From contig JAHFPT010000032.1 of the NCBI GenBank assembly GCA_023266625.1, positions 1 to 47,645 on the forward strand: a stretch of DNA of 47,645 nucleotides. Direction: 5' to 3'. Under the pieces are notes generated by a model. The model was not told the origin of the DNA, searched no databases, and was given only the letters and a program-made list of their open reading frames with translations. This document shows positions 1-7,073 of this stretch, piece by piece. Position numbers and translations under genes: made by a program. Within the stretch, counting starts at the first letter, position 1. Each line of letters begins with the position of its first letter. The DNA is from Novosphingobium sp. (GTDB lineage Bacteria > Pseudomonadota > Alphaproteobacteria > Sphingomonadales > Sphingomonadaceae).

Positions 1-2
1 GG

Positions 3-290
3 ACTGACAGTAAGAGTTTAGCCAAGGCATTTAGTCACTTGCGCCGTGGCCGGCAGCATCTGGCCGATGCAGCAGCAATTCATAAATTGGCACTTTCAAA
101 TTTGGATGACGGCTGGATCGAGGAATTGTGTAACTGGGCAAACCGCGAAGATGACTTACAAGCTTCGTATCAAGCGGACGGCCGAGTCATCTGCCACGAT
201 GAAGGACTCATGGAAGGCAGATTTGAGTTCCCTACAAAAGCAGAGATTGGCGAACCTTCGCTTGAAGCAATCAATGCTTTTTGGCCATAG
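3..290 (+). CDS. Hypothetical protein, C-terminal part (truncated by window edge)
   Basis: An open frame enters from the left edge with no stop and ends at TAG 288-290, so only the last 95 or so residues are visible. A TTG at 39 could serve as a start, but the frame stays open upstream of it, so the true start probably lies outside the window. The visible part is acidic and rich in Trp and Glu (for example DDGWIEELCNW), with no signal peptide, membrane segment or motif I recognise. Its base composition is lower in GC than the neighbouring genes, which may mean recent acquisition. It is convergent with the HTH gene on the other strand. Function unknown. Confidence 0.5.
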   Translation, partial: TDSKSLAKAFSHLRRGRQHLADAAAIHKLALSNLDDGWIEELCNWANREDDLQASYQADGRVICHDEGLMEGRFEFPTKAEIGEPSLEAINAFWP

Positions 291-329
291 CCCATTCGAA
301 TTTATGCGGCTTCTCAGCTAGCTTCGTTC

Positions 330-854
330 TCAAGCCGCCTCCAGCATCTCCAGCCGCCGCGTGAAATTATCCGCCTGCCCATCGTGCAGTTCCAGAAAGC
401 GGTTGGCTTCCTTGACGATGCGCGCGTTGACCACCGCCTCGCGGTCGATCTTCGCGTGGGCGTGGAGCCATTCGGTGACTTCGAGCCAATCCCACAGCGG
501 GCTGTTGGAGGTGACCCGCGCGACCGGATTGGGGAAGCCTGAGCTGCGTTCGGCGCGGGTGTAGAGCGAGATTGCCTGACGGGTGAGGCCAGACCGTTCG
601 GCAATATCGCTGAGGCTCACCAGATGGTCGGGCTCGACCCGCTCGACCTTAGCCCCGGCGCGCGACACATCTTCATAGGCCGATGACACCGCCTTGGAGA
701 AGGATACCGCCTCGCGGCTGAACTCGACGATGATCACGCCCTTCTGGAATGACAGGGTCGAATCGTCGCAGCCCGCCTCGAAGAAGCGATCCTCATAGCC
801 TTCCGTCTCGGGATCGAGGCCGGAGGCGATAATCGTGAATTCGTGCGTCTTCAT
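330..854 (-). CDS. HTH-type regulator, putative antitoxin/partner of the upstream HicA-like protein
   Basis: A 174-residue protein starting MKTHEF. The first half is an acidic alpha/beta domain. The second half contains a helix-turn-helix-like stretch (LSDIAERSGLTRQAISLY, about residues 96-113), followed by a segment ending near SPLWDWLEVTEWL. The start was taken at 854 rather than at the upstream in-frame codons because those lie inside the preceding gene, which ends 4 bases upstream. I recall this pair as a conserved two-gene arrangement in alphaproteobacteria, with a small HicA-like protein first and an HTH protein second. A toxin-antitoxin role, with this protein as DNA-binding antitoxin and autoregulator, is an inference. 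A transcriptional regulator unrelated to toxicity is the alternative. Confidence 0.75.
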   Translation of the reverse strand: MKTHEFTIIASGLDPETEGYEDRFFEAGCDDSTLSFQKGVIIVEFSREAVSFSKAVSSAYEDVSRAGAKVERVEPDHLVSLSDIAERSGLTRQAISLYTRAERSSGFPNPVARVTSNSPLWDWLEVTEWLHAHAKIDREAVVNARIVKEANRFLELHDGQADNFTRRLEMLEAA

Positions 855-858
855 CGCC

Positions 859-1092
859 TCACTCCGCGCCCGAATGCGGGCAACGCGCCACATCGCGCCT
901 GATCGCCCGCGCATGGTTTTCAGCGTTTCGCGGCGTGCTCCACACCGATACCATACAGCCGTCGCGATCAGCCCAAGGACAGTAAAGCCGCCCCCAGGCA
1001 TGACCGCTGATCGGCACCACCCGCCAGCCAAGCGTTTCGGCAAAGGCAACGGCAGACTCGATTTCCTTGTTCGGATGGCGCGGCCTTGCCAT
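859..1092 (-). CDS. Small HicA-like protein, putative toxin
   Basis: A 77-residue basic protein with the pattern NKEIESAVAFAETLGWR, then GHAWGRLYCP, and ending in NAENHARAIRRDVARC. This layout (N-terminal helix with GW, then a strand carrying HAWGRLYC, then a basic C-terminal helix) matches a small family I associate with the dsRNA-binding-like HicA fold. It is the first gene of a two-gene unit, with its partner 4 bases downstream, as in toxin-antitoxin loci. A good promoter and an operator-like palindrome sit directly upstream. Toxicity is not shown by the sequence. Confidence 0.65.
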   Translation of the reverse strand: MARPRHPNKEIESAVAFAETLGWRVVPISGHAWGRLYCPWADRDGCMVSVWSTPRNAENHARAIRRDVARCPHSGAE

Positions 1093-1103
1093 TCGATGAC
1101 GCC

Positions 1104-1132
1104 CCTTTAGCCAATCTGTTTACAAATGTCAA
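1104..1132 (-). promoter_or_regulatory. Candidate sigma-70 promoter of the HicA-like/HTH pair
   Basis: On the minus strand there is a perfect -35 box TTGACA (1127-1132), a 17-base spacer and a weaker -10 box TAAAGG (1104-1109), upstream of the ATG at 1092. Position and spacing fit; the -10 box is poor. Confidence 0.45.
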
Positions 1133-1134
1133 CA
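1117..1134. promoter_or_regulatory. Palindromic operator candidate over the -35 box
   Basis: TGTTTAC-AAAT-GTCAACA is a 7-base inverted repeat with one mismatch and a 4-base spacer. It covers the -35 box of the downstream pair, which is where an autoregulating HTH partner would bind. Confidence 0.45.
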
Positions 1135-1146
1135 GGCAATCCCGCC

Positions 1147-2736
1147 TCACCCAGCCCGCAGCGCCAGCACGCTCCCCTCGGCATCGCCCGACAGATAGAG
1201 CGTCCCGTCCGCCCCTACCGCCAGCCCGGCAAAAGACGTCATCGGCCCGCACATGTCGCCCACCCCGCCGAGTGGCTTGGCGATCACGCCCGGGGGGGCT
1301 CCGACCGGCAGGCGCGCGGCGATTGTCTTGCGCGCGCCGCCCGTCAGATCGCACTCGATCACTTCCTTGGCCGCGACGTCGAGGACGAAGAGCTTGTGCC
1401 CCGCGATAGCGATGCCCTGCGGCTCGCCGAGGCCGTCGATCACCGCCTCCGCTCTGCCGCCGGTGAGCTTCGAGACGCGGCCCGCGCCGGATTCGGCGAC
1501 ATAGACCGTGCCGTCCGCCGCAATCGCGACGCCCATCGGCTTGTCGAGGCCACCCGCCAGCTCAAGCACCTCGCCGCGCTCGGCGAGCATGACGTGCCCG
1601 GTATCCTGGTCGGCGAAAGCCACCGCTCCGCTCGGACCCTCGGCAACCCCCATCAACCTCTCGAAGCCGCTGGCGAGCAATTCCGGCTCGCTGCCCGGCG
1701 TCCAGCGCGCGACTGTGCCATTGGCGGTGGTCACCACCCACTGGTGTGCGCCCGACGATGCGACGCCGCGCAGGAAGCCGGGGAAATTGTCGCCGAACAG
1801 ATTGCCGACCTGCTGCCGCTCCGTGCCCGGCGCAATGCTGTAGGCGAACATGCCATCGGCGACGTAAACCGTTCCCGCCTCATTCACCCCAATGCCCATC
1901 GGCCACTGGAACCCGCGTTCGATCAGCGGCTTCCACTTGCCGCCGCCGAATATCTCGAAGACCCCGCCGGTGATATGCGATGCGAACAGCCTCTCGCCAA
2001 CGAAAGTGCAATTATCGAGCCCCGGGCCGATGTCGGCGAGTACTGTCTTTTCGCCAGTGCGCGGATCGATCCGCAGTACCTGGCCGCTGCCGACCTGGGT
2101 CGAGACGATAAAGCCCTGCGCGTCGAACTTGACCGAATCGGGACTACCCAGATCCTTCGCCACCACTTCCGGCGCGCCGCCATCGAGGCTGACGCGCCAG
2201 ATCTCATTGGCACCCATGGCGGGGAAATAGAGCTTGCCGTCCGGCCCGACCTCGAAGGCATTGGGCATCGGCACATCGGCCAGGATCACCCGCGCTTCGC
2301 CGGTGCTGCGGTCAAACTCGCGGATATTCGCGCCCATGCGCAGTTCCCCGGCGATGACACGATTCTGGTAAACGGTCACCGGATTGGCGACGGGGACGTC
2401 GCCGTTGAGCACCCGGGTGGTGCCATCGGGATGCAAAACGCTGAGGCGGTTGGTGGTGATCTCGGTGCAATAGAGATTGCCGTCGTCATCAAAGGCAAGA
2501 TCGTCGGGCCCGGTGATGCCACCGCCCATCGGGCTGATCGTTTCGATGTCGCCAGTGTCGGGATCGATCGCGCTGACCTGACTGCCGCAAACCTGCGCCA
2601 CATAGATGCGCCCGTCCTTGCCGGTGCGCAGGCCGTTTGCGCCGAACAGGCGGCTTGGCGGGGTGAGGCGGGATAGTGTCCAGCCCTCGGCAAGCGTGGC
2701 GGGCGGGGCGATATAGCGCGGCGTGGGCTGGGGCAT
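1147..2736 (-). CDS. NHL/SMP-30-type beta-propeller protein
   Basis: A 529-residue protein built from repeated propeller blades of the type 'GPDDLAFDDDGNLYCTE', 'PNAFEVGPDGKLYFP', 'MGIGVNEAGTVYVAD', 'PMGVAIAADGTVYVAE'. I count at least eight such blades along the chain, which could form one large or two adjacent propellers. The family covers gluconolactonase-like, SMP-30 and other lactone-hydrolysing or ligand-binding proteins. There is no obvious signal peptide at the N-terminus (MPQPTPRYIAPP), so it is probably cytoplasmic. The gene stands alone, with a GC-rich hairpin between it and the next gene on the same strand. A catabolic hydrolase role would fit the nearby dioxygenase and decarboxylase-like genes, but the substrate is unknown. 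Confidence 0.85.
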   Translation of the reverse strand: MPQPTPRYIAPPATLAEGWTLSRLTPPSRLFGANGLRTGKDGRIYVAQVCGSQVSAIDPDTGDIETISPMGGGITGPDDLAFDDDGNLYCTEITTNRLSVLHPDGTTRVLNGDVPVANPVTVYQNRVIAGELRMGANIREFDRSTGEARVILADVPMPNAFEVGPDGKLYFPAMGANEIWRVSLDGGAPEVVAKDLGSPDSVKFDAQGFIVSTQVGSGQVLRIDPRTGEKTVLADIGPGLDNCTFVGERLFASHITGGVFEIFGGGKWKPLIERGFQWPMGIGVNEAGTVYVADGMFAYSIAPGTERQQVGNLFGDNFPGFLRGVASSGAHQWVVTTANGTVARWTPGSEPELLASGFERLMGVAEGPSGAVAFADQDTGHVMLAERGEVLELAGGLDKPMGVAIAADGTVYVAESGAGRVSKLTGGRAEAVIDGLGEPQGIAIAGHKLFVLDVAAKEVIECDLTGGARKTIAARLPVGAPPGVIAKPLGGVGDMCGPMTSFAGLAVGADGTLYLSGDAEGSVLALRAG

Positions 2737-2813
2737 GGGTGATCCTCTCTCTCAAATCTTTGTTATGGGCGCTTGGGTATCGCCGCCAGACGCACCGCGC
2801 AATACTCGTCTCC

Positions 2814-2831
2814 CCTCCCGCAAGCGGGAGG
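2814..2831. terminator. GC-rich hairpin between two minus-strand genes
   Basis: A perfect 8-base stem (CCTCCCGC/GCGGGAGG) closes a 2-base gap. It lies downstream of the 2863-3426 gene and upstream of the propeller gene. There is no clear T-tract on either side, so it is either a weak terminator or a degraded piece of the dispersed CTCCC-type palindrome also seen at 9413 and 35679. Confidence 0.3.
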
Positions 2832-2862
2832 AGCCGGGGGTGCGCCAGTGGTGGCGATAGAC

Positions 2863-3426
2863 TCAGGTGTACTGGCGCATTGCCTTTAGCTTCTCGTCCG
2901 TTTCCGGATCGCTTTCAACCTCGATGCCGAAGCTGTTGGTCAGCATCGCCATGACATTATAGCAGCCGGTGAGGAAGACCACTTCCATCCGCTGCGCGTC
3001 GGAATAGCGCTCGCCCAGCGCCGCCCAGCTGGCATCGCTCAACTGCTGGCTGCGGACCAGTTCGCCGGCGGCGCGGACCAGCGTCTGGTCCCATTGCGAC
3101 AGGCTGGCGTCGCCTGCCTTGACCGCCGCAATATCGGCATCGCTCATGCCCGCCTTGTGCGCGATCTGAACATGATGGTGCGCCTCATAGACATCGCCGC
3201 CCAGCGCCAGCACGCGCACCACCAGCACCTCGCGGTCGCGCGGGGGCAGGGTCGATCCGGCGATCACCTGGGCGATATAGGGCACGAAGGTCCGGTAAAG
3301 CCCCGGATTGCGGACGATGACGCGGGAAAAATTGAGATGGGTCCAGTCCCCCACCAGCTTGGCCTGCTCCTCGCTGAATTCCGCCACGGCCAGCGGCGGA
3401 ATCCGCACATTAGTCTCTCCCATCAT
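2863..3426 (-). CDS. Carboxymuconolactone decarboxylase/AhpD-like protein
   Basis: A 187-residue all-helical protein with the typical core LPPRDREVLVVRVLALGGDVYEAHHHVQIA. Family members with peroxidase-like activity (AhpD) carry a CxxC pair. Here the equivalent stretch is GGDVYEAHHH and the only Cys in the protein is distant (GCYN), so it belongs to the non-redox, gamma-carboxymuconolactone decarboxylase-like branch. The gene overlaps the upstream algH-like gene by 4 bases (ATGA, 3423-3426), which suggests translational coupling. Its substrate is not evident. Confidence 0.85.
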   Translation of the reverse strand: MMGETNVRIPPLAVAEFSEEQAKLVGDWTHLNFSRVIVRNPGLYRTFVPYIAQVIAGSTLPPRDREVLVVRVLALGGDVYEAHHHVQIAHKAGMSDADIAAVKAGDASLSQWDQTLVRAAGELVRSQQLSDASWAALGERYSDAQRMEVVFLTGCYNVMAMLTNSFGIEVESDPETDEKLKAMRQYT

Positions 3427-3983
3427 GCTCTCCCGGTTTCACTTGCCAGCAACGAGGGATCGATCCCCTCGGCCCGCCAGGCTGCGGTCCAGCGTGTTTC
3501 CGCCGGACGTTCGAACAAGATGTCGCTGCGGCCTGCGGCGGCATACCAGCCGTGGTGGCGCATTTCCATATCGAGCTGGCCCGGCCCCCAGCCGGCATAG
3601 CCGAGTGCGATCAGCCATTTGTCCGGCCCCTGCCCTGCGGCGATGGCGCGCAAGATATCGAGCGAAGCGGAAAGACCGCCCAGCGGCCCGACCCGGAGTG
3701 TGTCGTCTCCGCCCCAGTCGGGCGAATGCAGCACAAAACCGCGTCCCGGCTCGACCGGCCCGCCGTGGTGGATCGGGCAATCGGGCGCGACGCCGGGTTC
3801 GATGTCCAGTTCTGCGAGCAGCCCGTGCAGGGTGACGCCGCTGCGAAGATGGCCGATACCGACGCCGAATGCGCCGTTTTCGTCATGCATGTAGAGCGCG
3901 ATCGCCGCGCGTGCGAAACGCGGGTCGCCCATTCCCGGCATGGCCAGCAGCAGCCGTCCGGCGAGGTATTGTGCATCGGTCAT
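3423..3983 (-). CDS. algH: AlgH/YqgE (UPF0301) family protein
   Basis: A 186-residue protein with the family hallmarks: MTDAQYLAGRLLLAMPGMGDPRF at the start, HDENGAFGVGIG, HHGGPV around residue 80, and FALGYAGWGPGQL-like (here IALGYAGWGPGQLDMEM) near residue 140. Length matches the usual 180-190 residues when the ATG at 3983 is used; an in-frame ATG at 4046 would add 21 residues unlike the family. The biochemical role is unsettled in the literature, though it has been linked to alginate regulation. It is coupled by a 4-base overlap to the carboxymuconolactone decarboxylase-like gene and is divergent from the dioxygenase gene. Confidence 0.9.
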   Translation of the reverse strand: MTDAQYLAGRLLLAMPGMGDPRFARAAIALYMHDENGAFGVGIGHLRSGVTLHGLLAELDIEPGVAPDCPIHHGGPVEPGRGFVLHSPDWGGDDTLRVGPLGGLSASLDILRAIAAGQGPDKWLIALGYAGWGPGQLDMEMRHHGWYAAAGRSDILFERPAETRWTAAWRAEGIDPSLLASETGRA

Positions 3984-4067
3984 TTCGCTGCCGATACCAG
4001 CCGAGGCAGGCGGCGAAAGCAAGCCGTCTGGACGATAAAGCACCATTTGCCTGCATTCTGCCATTGA

Positions 4068-4096
4068 CTTGCGCGCTTTCAGGGCACTTAGATAAT
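4068..4096 (+). promoter_or_regulatory. Weak sigma-70-like promoter candidate for the dioxygenase gene
   Basis: CTTGCG (4068-4073) and GATAAT (4091-4096) lie 17 bases apart, in the divergent gap upstream of the dioxygenase ATG. An overlapping TTGACT at 4064 is a better -35 box but is 21 bases from the -10, so the pairing is uncertain. Confidence 0.25.
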
Positions 4097-4161
4097 CCCA
4101 TAATCGAGCCCGCGCCGACGGAAATCCCGCGCGTAGAGGCTGCATAACAGGAGCTGGAACC

Positions 4162-5139
4162 ATGACAGACCTCAAAATCCGCAATCTGCAGGACGATCTT
4201 TCCTTCGGCGCCAGAGTCGAAGGCGTGACCCTGGACAACCTCCAGGACGAGGCCGTTCGCGCCAAGCTGCGCTCGCTGTTCGAAGACCGCGGCATGATCG
4301 TTTTCGAAAATGTCGAACAGTCGAACAAGATGCATGTCGAGCTCAGCAAGGTGTTCGGACCGCTCAAGGACCATCCGACCAAGACGACAGTGCGCACTGC
4401 CGACGAAGAAGCTCACGGCGTAATCGACATGCACTATGTGCCCACCAACGATCCCGATAAGGACGAGGGCATTGTCGAGGTCGACGGCAAGCGGCTCGCA
4501 CGCTTTTCGCCCTGGCATTTCGACCATTGCTACAACGACGAGCTGAACTACGCCGGCATTCTGCGCTGCCCGATCAACGCCCCGACCGGCGGCCGCACCG
4601 GCTTCATGGACGGGATCGAGACCTACCGCCAGTTTCCCAAGGAACTTCGCGACAAGATCGAGGGCAAGAATATTGTCTACACGCTCGACACGCGGCTCAA
4701 GAAAATGCGCTTCGGGGTTAATTTCAAGTACATCAGCGACAATTATTTGACCAAGGATCTGCTCAAGGAAGTCGCCATCTTCCCGCGCGCGATGCATCCG
4801 GCGGTGTGGACCAGGAAGACCGGTGAAAAGGTGTTCCACCTGGCCCCGTGGATGGCAGTCGGTATCGAACACGACGAAACCCCTGAAGGCGACGCGCTGT
4901 TCGATGAAATTTGCCATACGCTCAATCGCCTCGGCAAGGGCACCAGCGCCTATTGGCATGAGTGGAAGCCGACCGACATGGTGATCTGGGACAACTCCCG
5001 CATGCTCCATGCAGTCGAAGGCTCCGACGCCAAATATGAGCGCCGCACCATCCGCTCGACCATTCGCGGCGACTATGGCCTCGGCTATTTCGAGGACGGC
5101 AAGAAGATCGGCGAAGTCAACCGCTACGTTGAGGCCTGA
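4162..5139 (+). CDS. TauD/TfdA-family Fe(II)/2-oxoglutarate dioxygenase
   Basis: A 325-residue protein of the family that hydroxylates small acids (taurine, 2,4-D and similar) using 2-oxoglutarate and O2. The iron facial triad is visible: HxD as H119 and D121 in SPWHFDH, and the distal His at about 283 in MLHAVEG. The 2-oxoglutarate-binding Arg is probably in the RRTIRSTIRGD stretch just after. Length is somewhat above TauD (about 283) because of an insertion around VPTNDPDKDEGIVEVDGK before the HxD motif. The start follows a GGAG at 4151-4154. The gene is divergent from algH, and the DUF3147 gene follows 7 bases later. The substrate is unknown. Confidence 0.92.
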   Translation: MTDLKIRNLQDDLSFGARVEGVTLDNLQDEAVRAKLRSLFEDRGMIVFENVEQSNKMHVELSKVFGPLKDHPTKTTVRTADEEAHGVIDMHYVPTNDPDKDEGIVEVDGKRLARFSPWHFDHCYNDELNYAGILRCPINAPTGGRTGFMDGIETYRQFPKELRDKIEGKNIVYTLDTRLKKMRFGVNFKYISDNYLTKDLLKEVAIFPRAMHPAVWTRKTGEKVFHLAPWMAVGIEHDETPEGDALFDEICHTLNRLGKGTSAYWHEWKPTDMVIWDNSRMLHAVEGSDAKYERRTIRSTIRGDYGLGYFEDGKKIGEVNRYVEA

Positions 5140-5146
5140 ACTCCAA

Positions 5147-5500
5147 ATGTGGCTGCACCTGGCGATCAAGGCGCTGGTTTCCGGCATCTTGATCGCTGCT
5201 GCTTCCGAAGTCGCCCGGCGCAATCCCGGCTGGGGCGGCCTGATTGCCTCGCTGCCTCTGACCAGCCTGCTGGCGCTGATCTGGCTGTGGCGCGACACGC
5301 ATGATCCCGTGCGCGCCGCCGATTTCATCGCCGGGACCGCGCTCTACGTCATTGCCGCACTCCCGGCCTTTGCGGTGATCGCCGCACTGCTCAGGAAGAA
5401 TGCAGGGTTTGCGCCCGCGCTGCTCGCCGGGACGCTGGCCGCAATGGCGGGCTATTTGCTGCTCATGTGGGCAGGACGGCGCTGGGGACTTGCGGTTTAG
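5147..5500 (+). CDS. DUF3147 family small membrane protein
   Basis: A 117-residue protein with four predicted membrane segments (LAIKALVSGILIAAASEV; GGLIASLPLTSLLALIWLW; FIAGTALYVIAALPAFAVIAAL; APALLAGTLAAMAGYLLLM). The segment NPGWGGLIASLPLTSLLALIWLWRDT is typical of DUF3147 inner-membrane proteins. The ATG at 5147 was chosen because it lies 8 bases after the dioxygenase stop; the longer frame from 5009 would overlap that gene heavily. Function unknown. The last two codons and the stop lie inside the first unit of a three-fold tandem repeat. Confidence 0.8.
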   Translation: MWLHLAIKALVSGILIAAASEVARRNPGWGGLIASLPLTSLLALIWLWRDTHDPVRAADFIAGTALYVIAALPAFAVIAALLRKNAGFAPALLAGTLAAMAGYLLLMWAGRRWGLAV

Positions 5501-5551
5501 ACAAGGGCCGGGCGGTTTAGACAAGGGCCGGGCGGTTTAGACAAGGGCCGG
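5492..5551. repeat. Three perfect 20-bp tandem repeats spanning a stop codon
   Basis: The unit GCGGTTTAGACAAGGGCCGG occurs three times head to tail (5492-5511, 5512-5531, 5532-5551). The first unit carries the last codons and TAG of the DUF3147 gene, so the gene end has been copied twice. Confidence 0.95.
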
Positions 5552-5637
5552 CATCGGCTTCTCATCCTGTTTGACGCGGCGGGCTAGCCGACCTAGCCGG
5601 AACCAGAGCGGATTCGCCGCAGTTGGGAGGGAATGTC

Positions 5638-6507
5638 ATGGGTGAGCTGACGGGCAAGGTCGCGATTGTTACTGGTGCCAGCCGGGGGATCGGCAAGGGC
5701 ATCGCCCTGGTTCTCGCCGGGCAGGGGGCGACAGTCTATGTCACTGGTCGCACGGTGACCCCGGGCGAATATTACCTGCCCGGCACGGTCGGCGAGACTG
5801 CCGCCGAATGCACCGCGCGCGGCAAAGAGAGTGGCGGCAAGGGAGTGGCAGTCGTCTGCGATCATGCCAATGACGAGCAAGTCGCCGCGCTGTTCGCGCA
5901 GGTGAAACGTGACGAGGGTCGGCTTGACATCCTCGTCAACAACGCTTTCCAGCTTTCCGACGACCTCATCGAGCCCGAGCCCTTCTGGGAAAAGCCGCTC
6001 ACGAATCTCGAGATGTGGGAAGTCGGAGTGAAGTCGAGTTTCGTCGCGGCCTGGCATGCGGCCCAGCTCATGGTGCCGAACAAGTCCGGGCTGATCGTCG
6101 CGATCTCGGGCTTTGTCGGCGTCACCTACACCTTCGGCGTGGTCTTCGGCACCGCCAAGACCGCAGTCGACCGCATGGCGCGCGACATGGCAATCGAGCT
6201 CAAGCCCCACAATGTCGCCTCGATATCGCTGTGGCAGGGGCTGACCCTGACCGAAAAGGCGCATTACAATCTCGCCCAGTCGAAAGAGAAATTGACCTCA
6301 TCGGTCACCAGCATGACCGGCAGCTCGGTCGAACACCCGGGCCGGGTGATCGCGGCAATGGCAGCGGACCCCGAGATCATGAAGCGCTCGGGGGGCACCT
6401 TCATCACCACCGAAGTGGCGATGGACTATGGCGTGACCGACATCGACGGCAGGGTCATTCCCTCCGCCCGCGACAGCCGCGGCTCGCCGCTTTGGGGGCC
6501 GGTGTGA
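5638..6507 (+). CDS. Short-chain dehydrogenase/reductase (DHRS1-like) without catalytic Tyr
   Basis: A 289-residue SDR with a clear Rossmann nucleotide-binding motif TGASRGIGKGIA (about residues 12-23), the NNA motif (LVNNAFQ, about 101-107) and an active-site Ser candidate in IVAISGF. In the position of the catalytic YxxxK the protein has F-G-T-A-K (VVFGTAKTAVDRMARDMA), so Lys is kept but Tyr is Phe; a Tyr five residues earlier (VTYTF) is out of register. The overall pattern resembles the DHRS1 branch. The ATG at 5638 has a GGAGGG ribosome site 6 bases upstream (5626-5631). The gene overlaps the SnoaL-like gene by 4 bases (GTGA). It may be a non-classical or inactive SDR; the substrate is unknown. 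Confidence 0.9.
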   Translation: MGELTGKVAIVTGASRGIGKGIALVLAGQGATVYVTGRTVTPGEYYLPGTVGETAAECTARGKESGGKGVAVVCDHANDEQVAALFAQVKRDEGRLDILVNNAFQLSDDLIEPEPFWEKPLTNLEMWEVGVKSSFVAAWHAAQLMVPNKSGLIVAISGFVGVTYTFGVVFGTAKTAVDRMARDMAIELKPHNVASISLWQGLTLTEKAHYNLAQSKEKLTSSVTSMTGSSVEHPGRVIAAMAADPEIMKRSGGTFITTEVAMDYGVTDIDGRVIPSARDSRGSPLWGPV

Positions 6508-7073
6508 GAGGAGAAGGGAAACCAGCTCCGGATAGGCTCGCCCGGCTCGAGGAACTGCTCGACAAGCAGGACATTTACGAATGCCTGGTGCGGCAGAGCC
6601 GCGCCTCGGATCGCGGCGACCGCGAGCTGTTCCTCAGTGGCTTCCACCCCGACGCGGTGATCGCCGCCGGGCCCTTCGTCGGCGGACCGCAAGACCTCGT
6701 TGACTGGGCGGAGGATTTCCAGGCCAAGACCTATTCCTCCACCTTCCACAAGCTGATGCAACAGAGCTGCGACATCGACGGCGATACCGCGCATACCGAA
6801 ACCTACTATTTTTTCGTCGGCTGCCTGCACGGCGGCGAGACCAACCTGCTGGCGGGCGGGCGCTACATCGACCGGTTCGAAAAGCGCGACGGCGTCTGGG
6901 GCATGGTCATGCGCAACAATTTCGTCGAATGGACCAGCGTCGTGCCCGCCATGGGCAATCCGCTGGGCGAGATCGTTGACCTCGAGCTGAACGGCCTGCC
7001 GTCAAAAGACCGCAGCGATCCTTCGTATCAGCGCCCGCTGGTGAACAGGCGCAAACCGCATATTCCCGGTTAG
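6504..7073 (+). CDS. SnoaL-like/NTF2-fold protein
   Basis: A 189-residue protein with the pattern of the SnoaL-like (SnoaL_4) family: an N-terminal helix LEELLDKQDIYECLVRQSRASDRGD, then FHPDAVIAAGPFVGG, and a later sheet with HTETYYFFVGCLHGGETNLLAGGRYIDRFEKRDGVW. Members are cyclases, dehydratases, isomerases or ring-hydroxylating dioxygenase beta-like subunits. The GTG at 6504 overlaps the SDR stop (GTGA), implying coupled translation and a shared substrate. The stop overlaps the end of the convergent P450 gene by 4 bases. Exact reaction unknown. Confidence 0.85.
   Translation: MRGEGKPAPDRLARLEELLDKQDIYECLVRQSRASDRGDRELFLSGFHPDAVIAAGPFVGGPQDLVDWAEDFQAKTYSSTFHKLMQQSCDIDGDTAHTETYYFFVGCLHGGETNLLAGGRYIDRFEKRDGVWGMVMRNNFVEWTSVVPAMGNPLGEIVDLELNGLPSKDRSDPSYQRPLVNRRKPHIPG

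Noticed and set aside
1126-2676. 516-codon plus-strand open frame
   Set aside because: It is the shadow of the beta-propeller gene on the other strand; composition is Arg/Ala-rich with no domain pattern.
3883-5328. 481-codon minus-strand open frame
   Set aside because: Shadow of the TauD/TfdA-type dioxygenase gene, which has its iron-binding residues on the plus strand.
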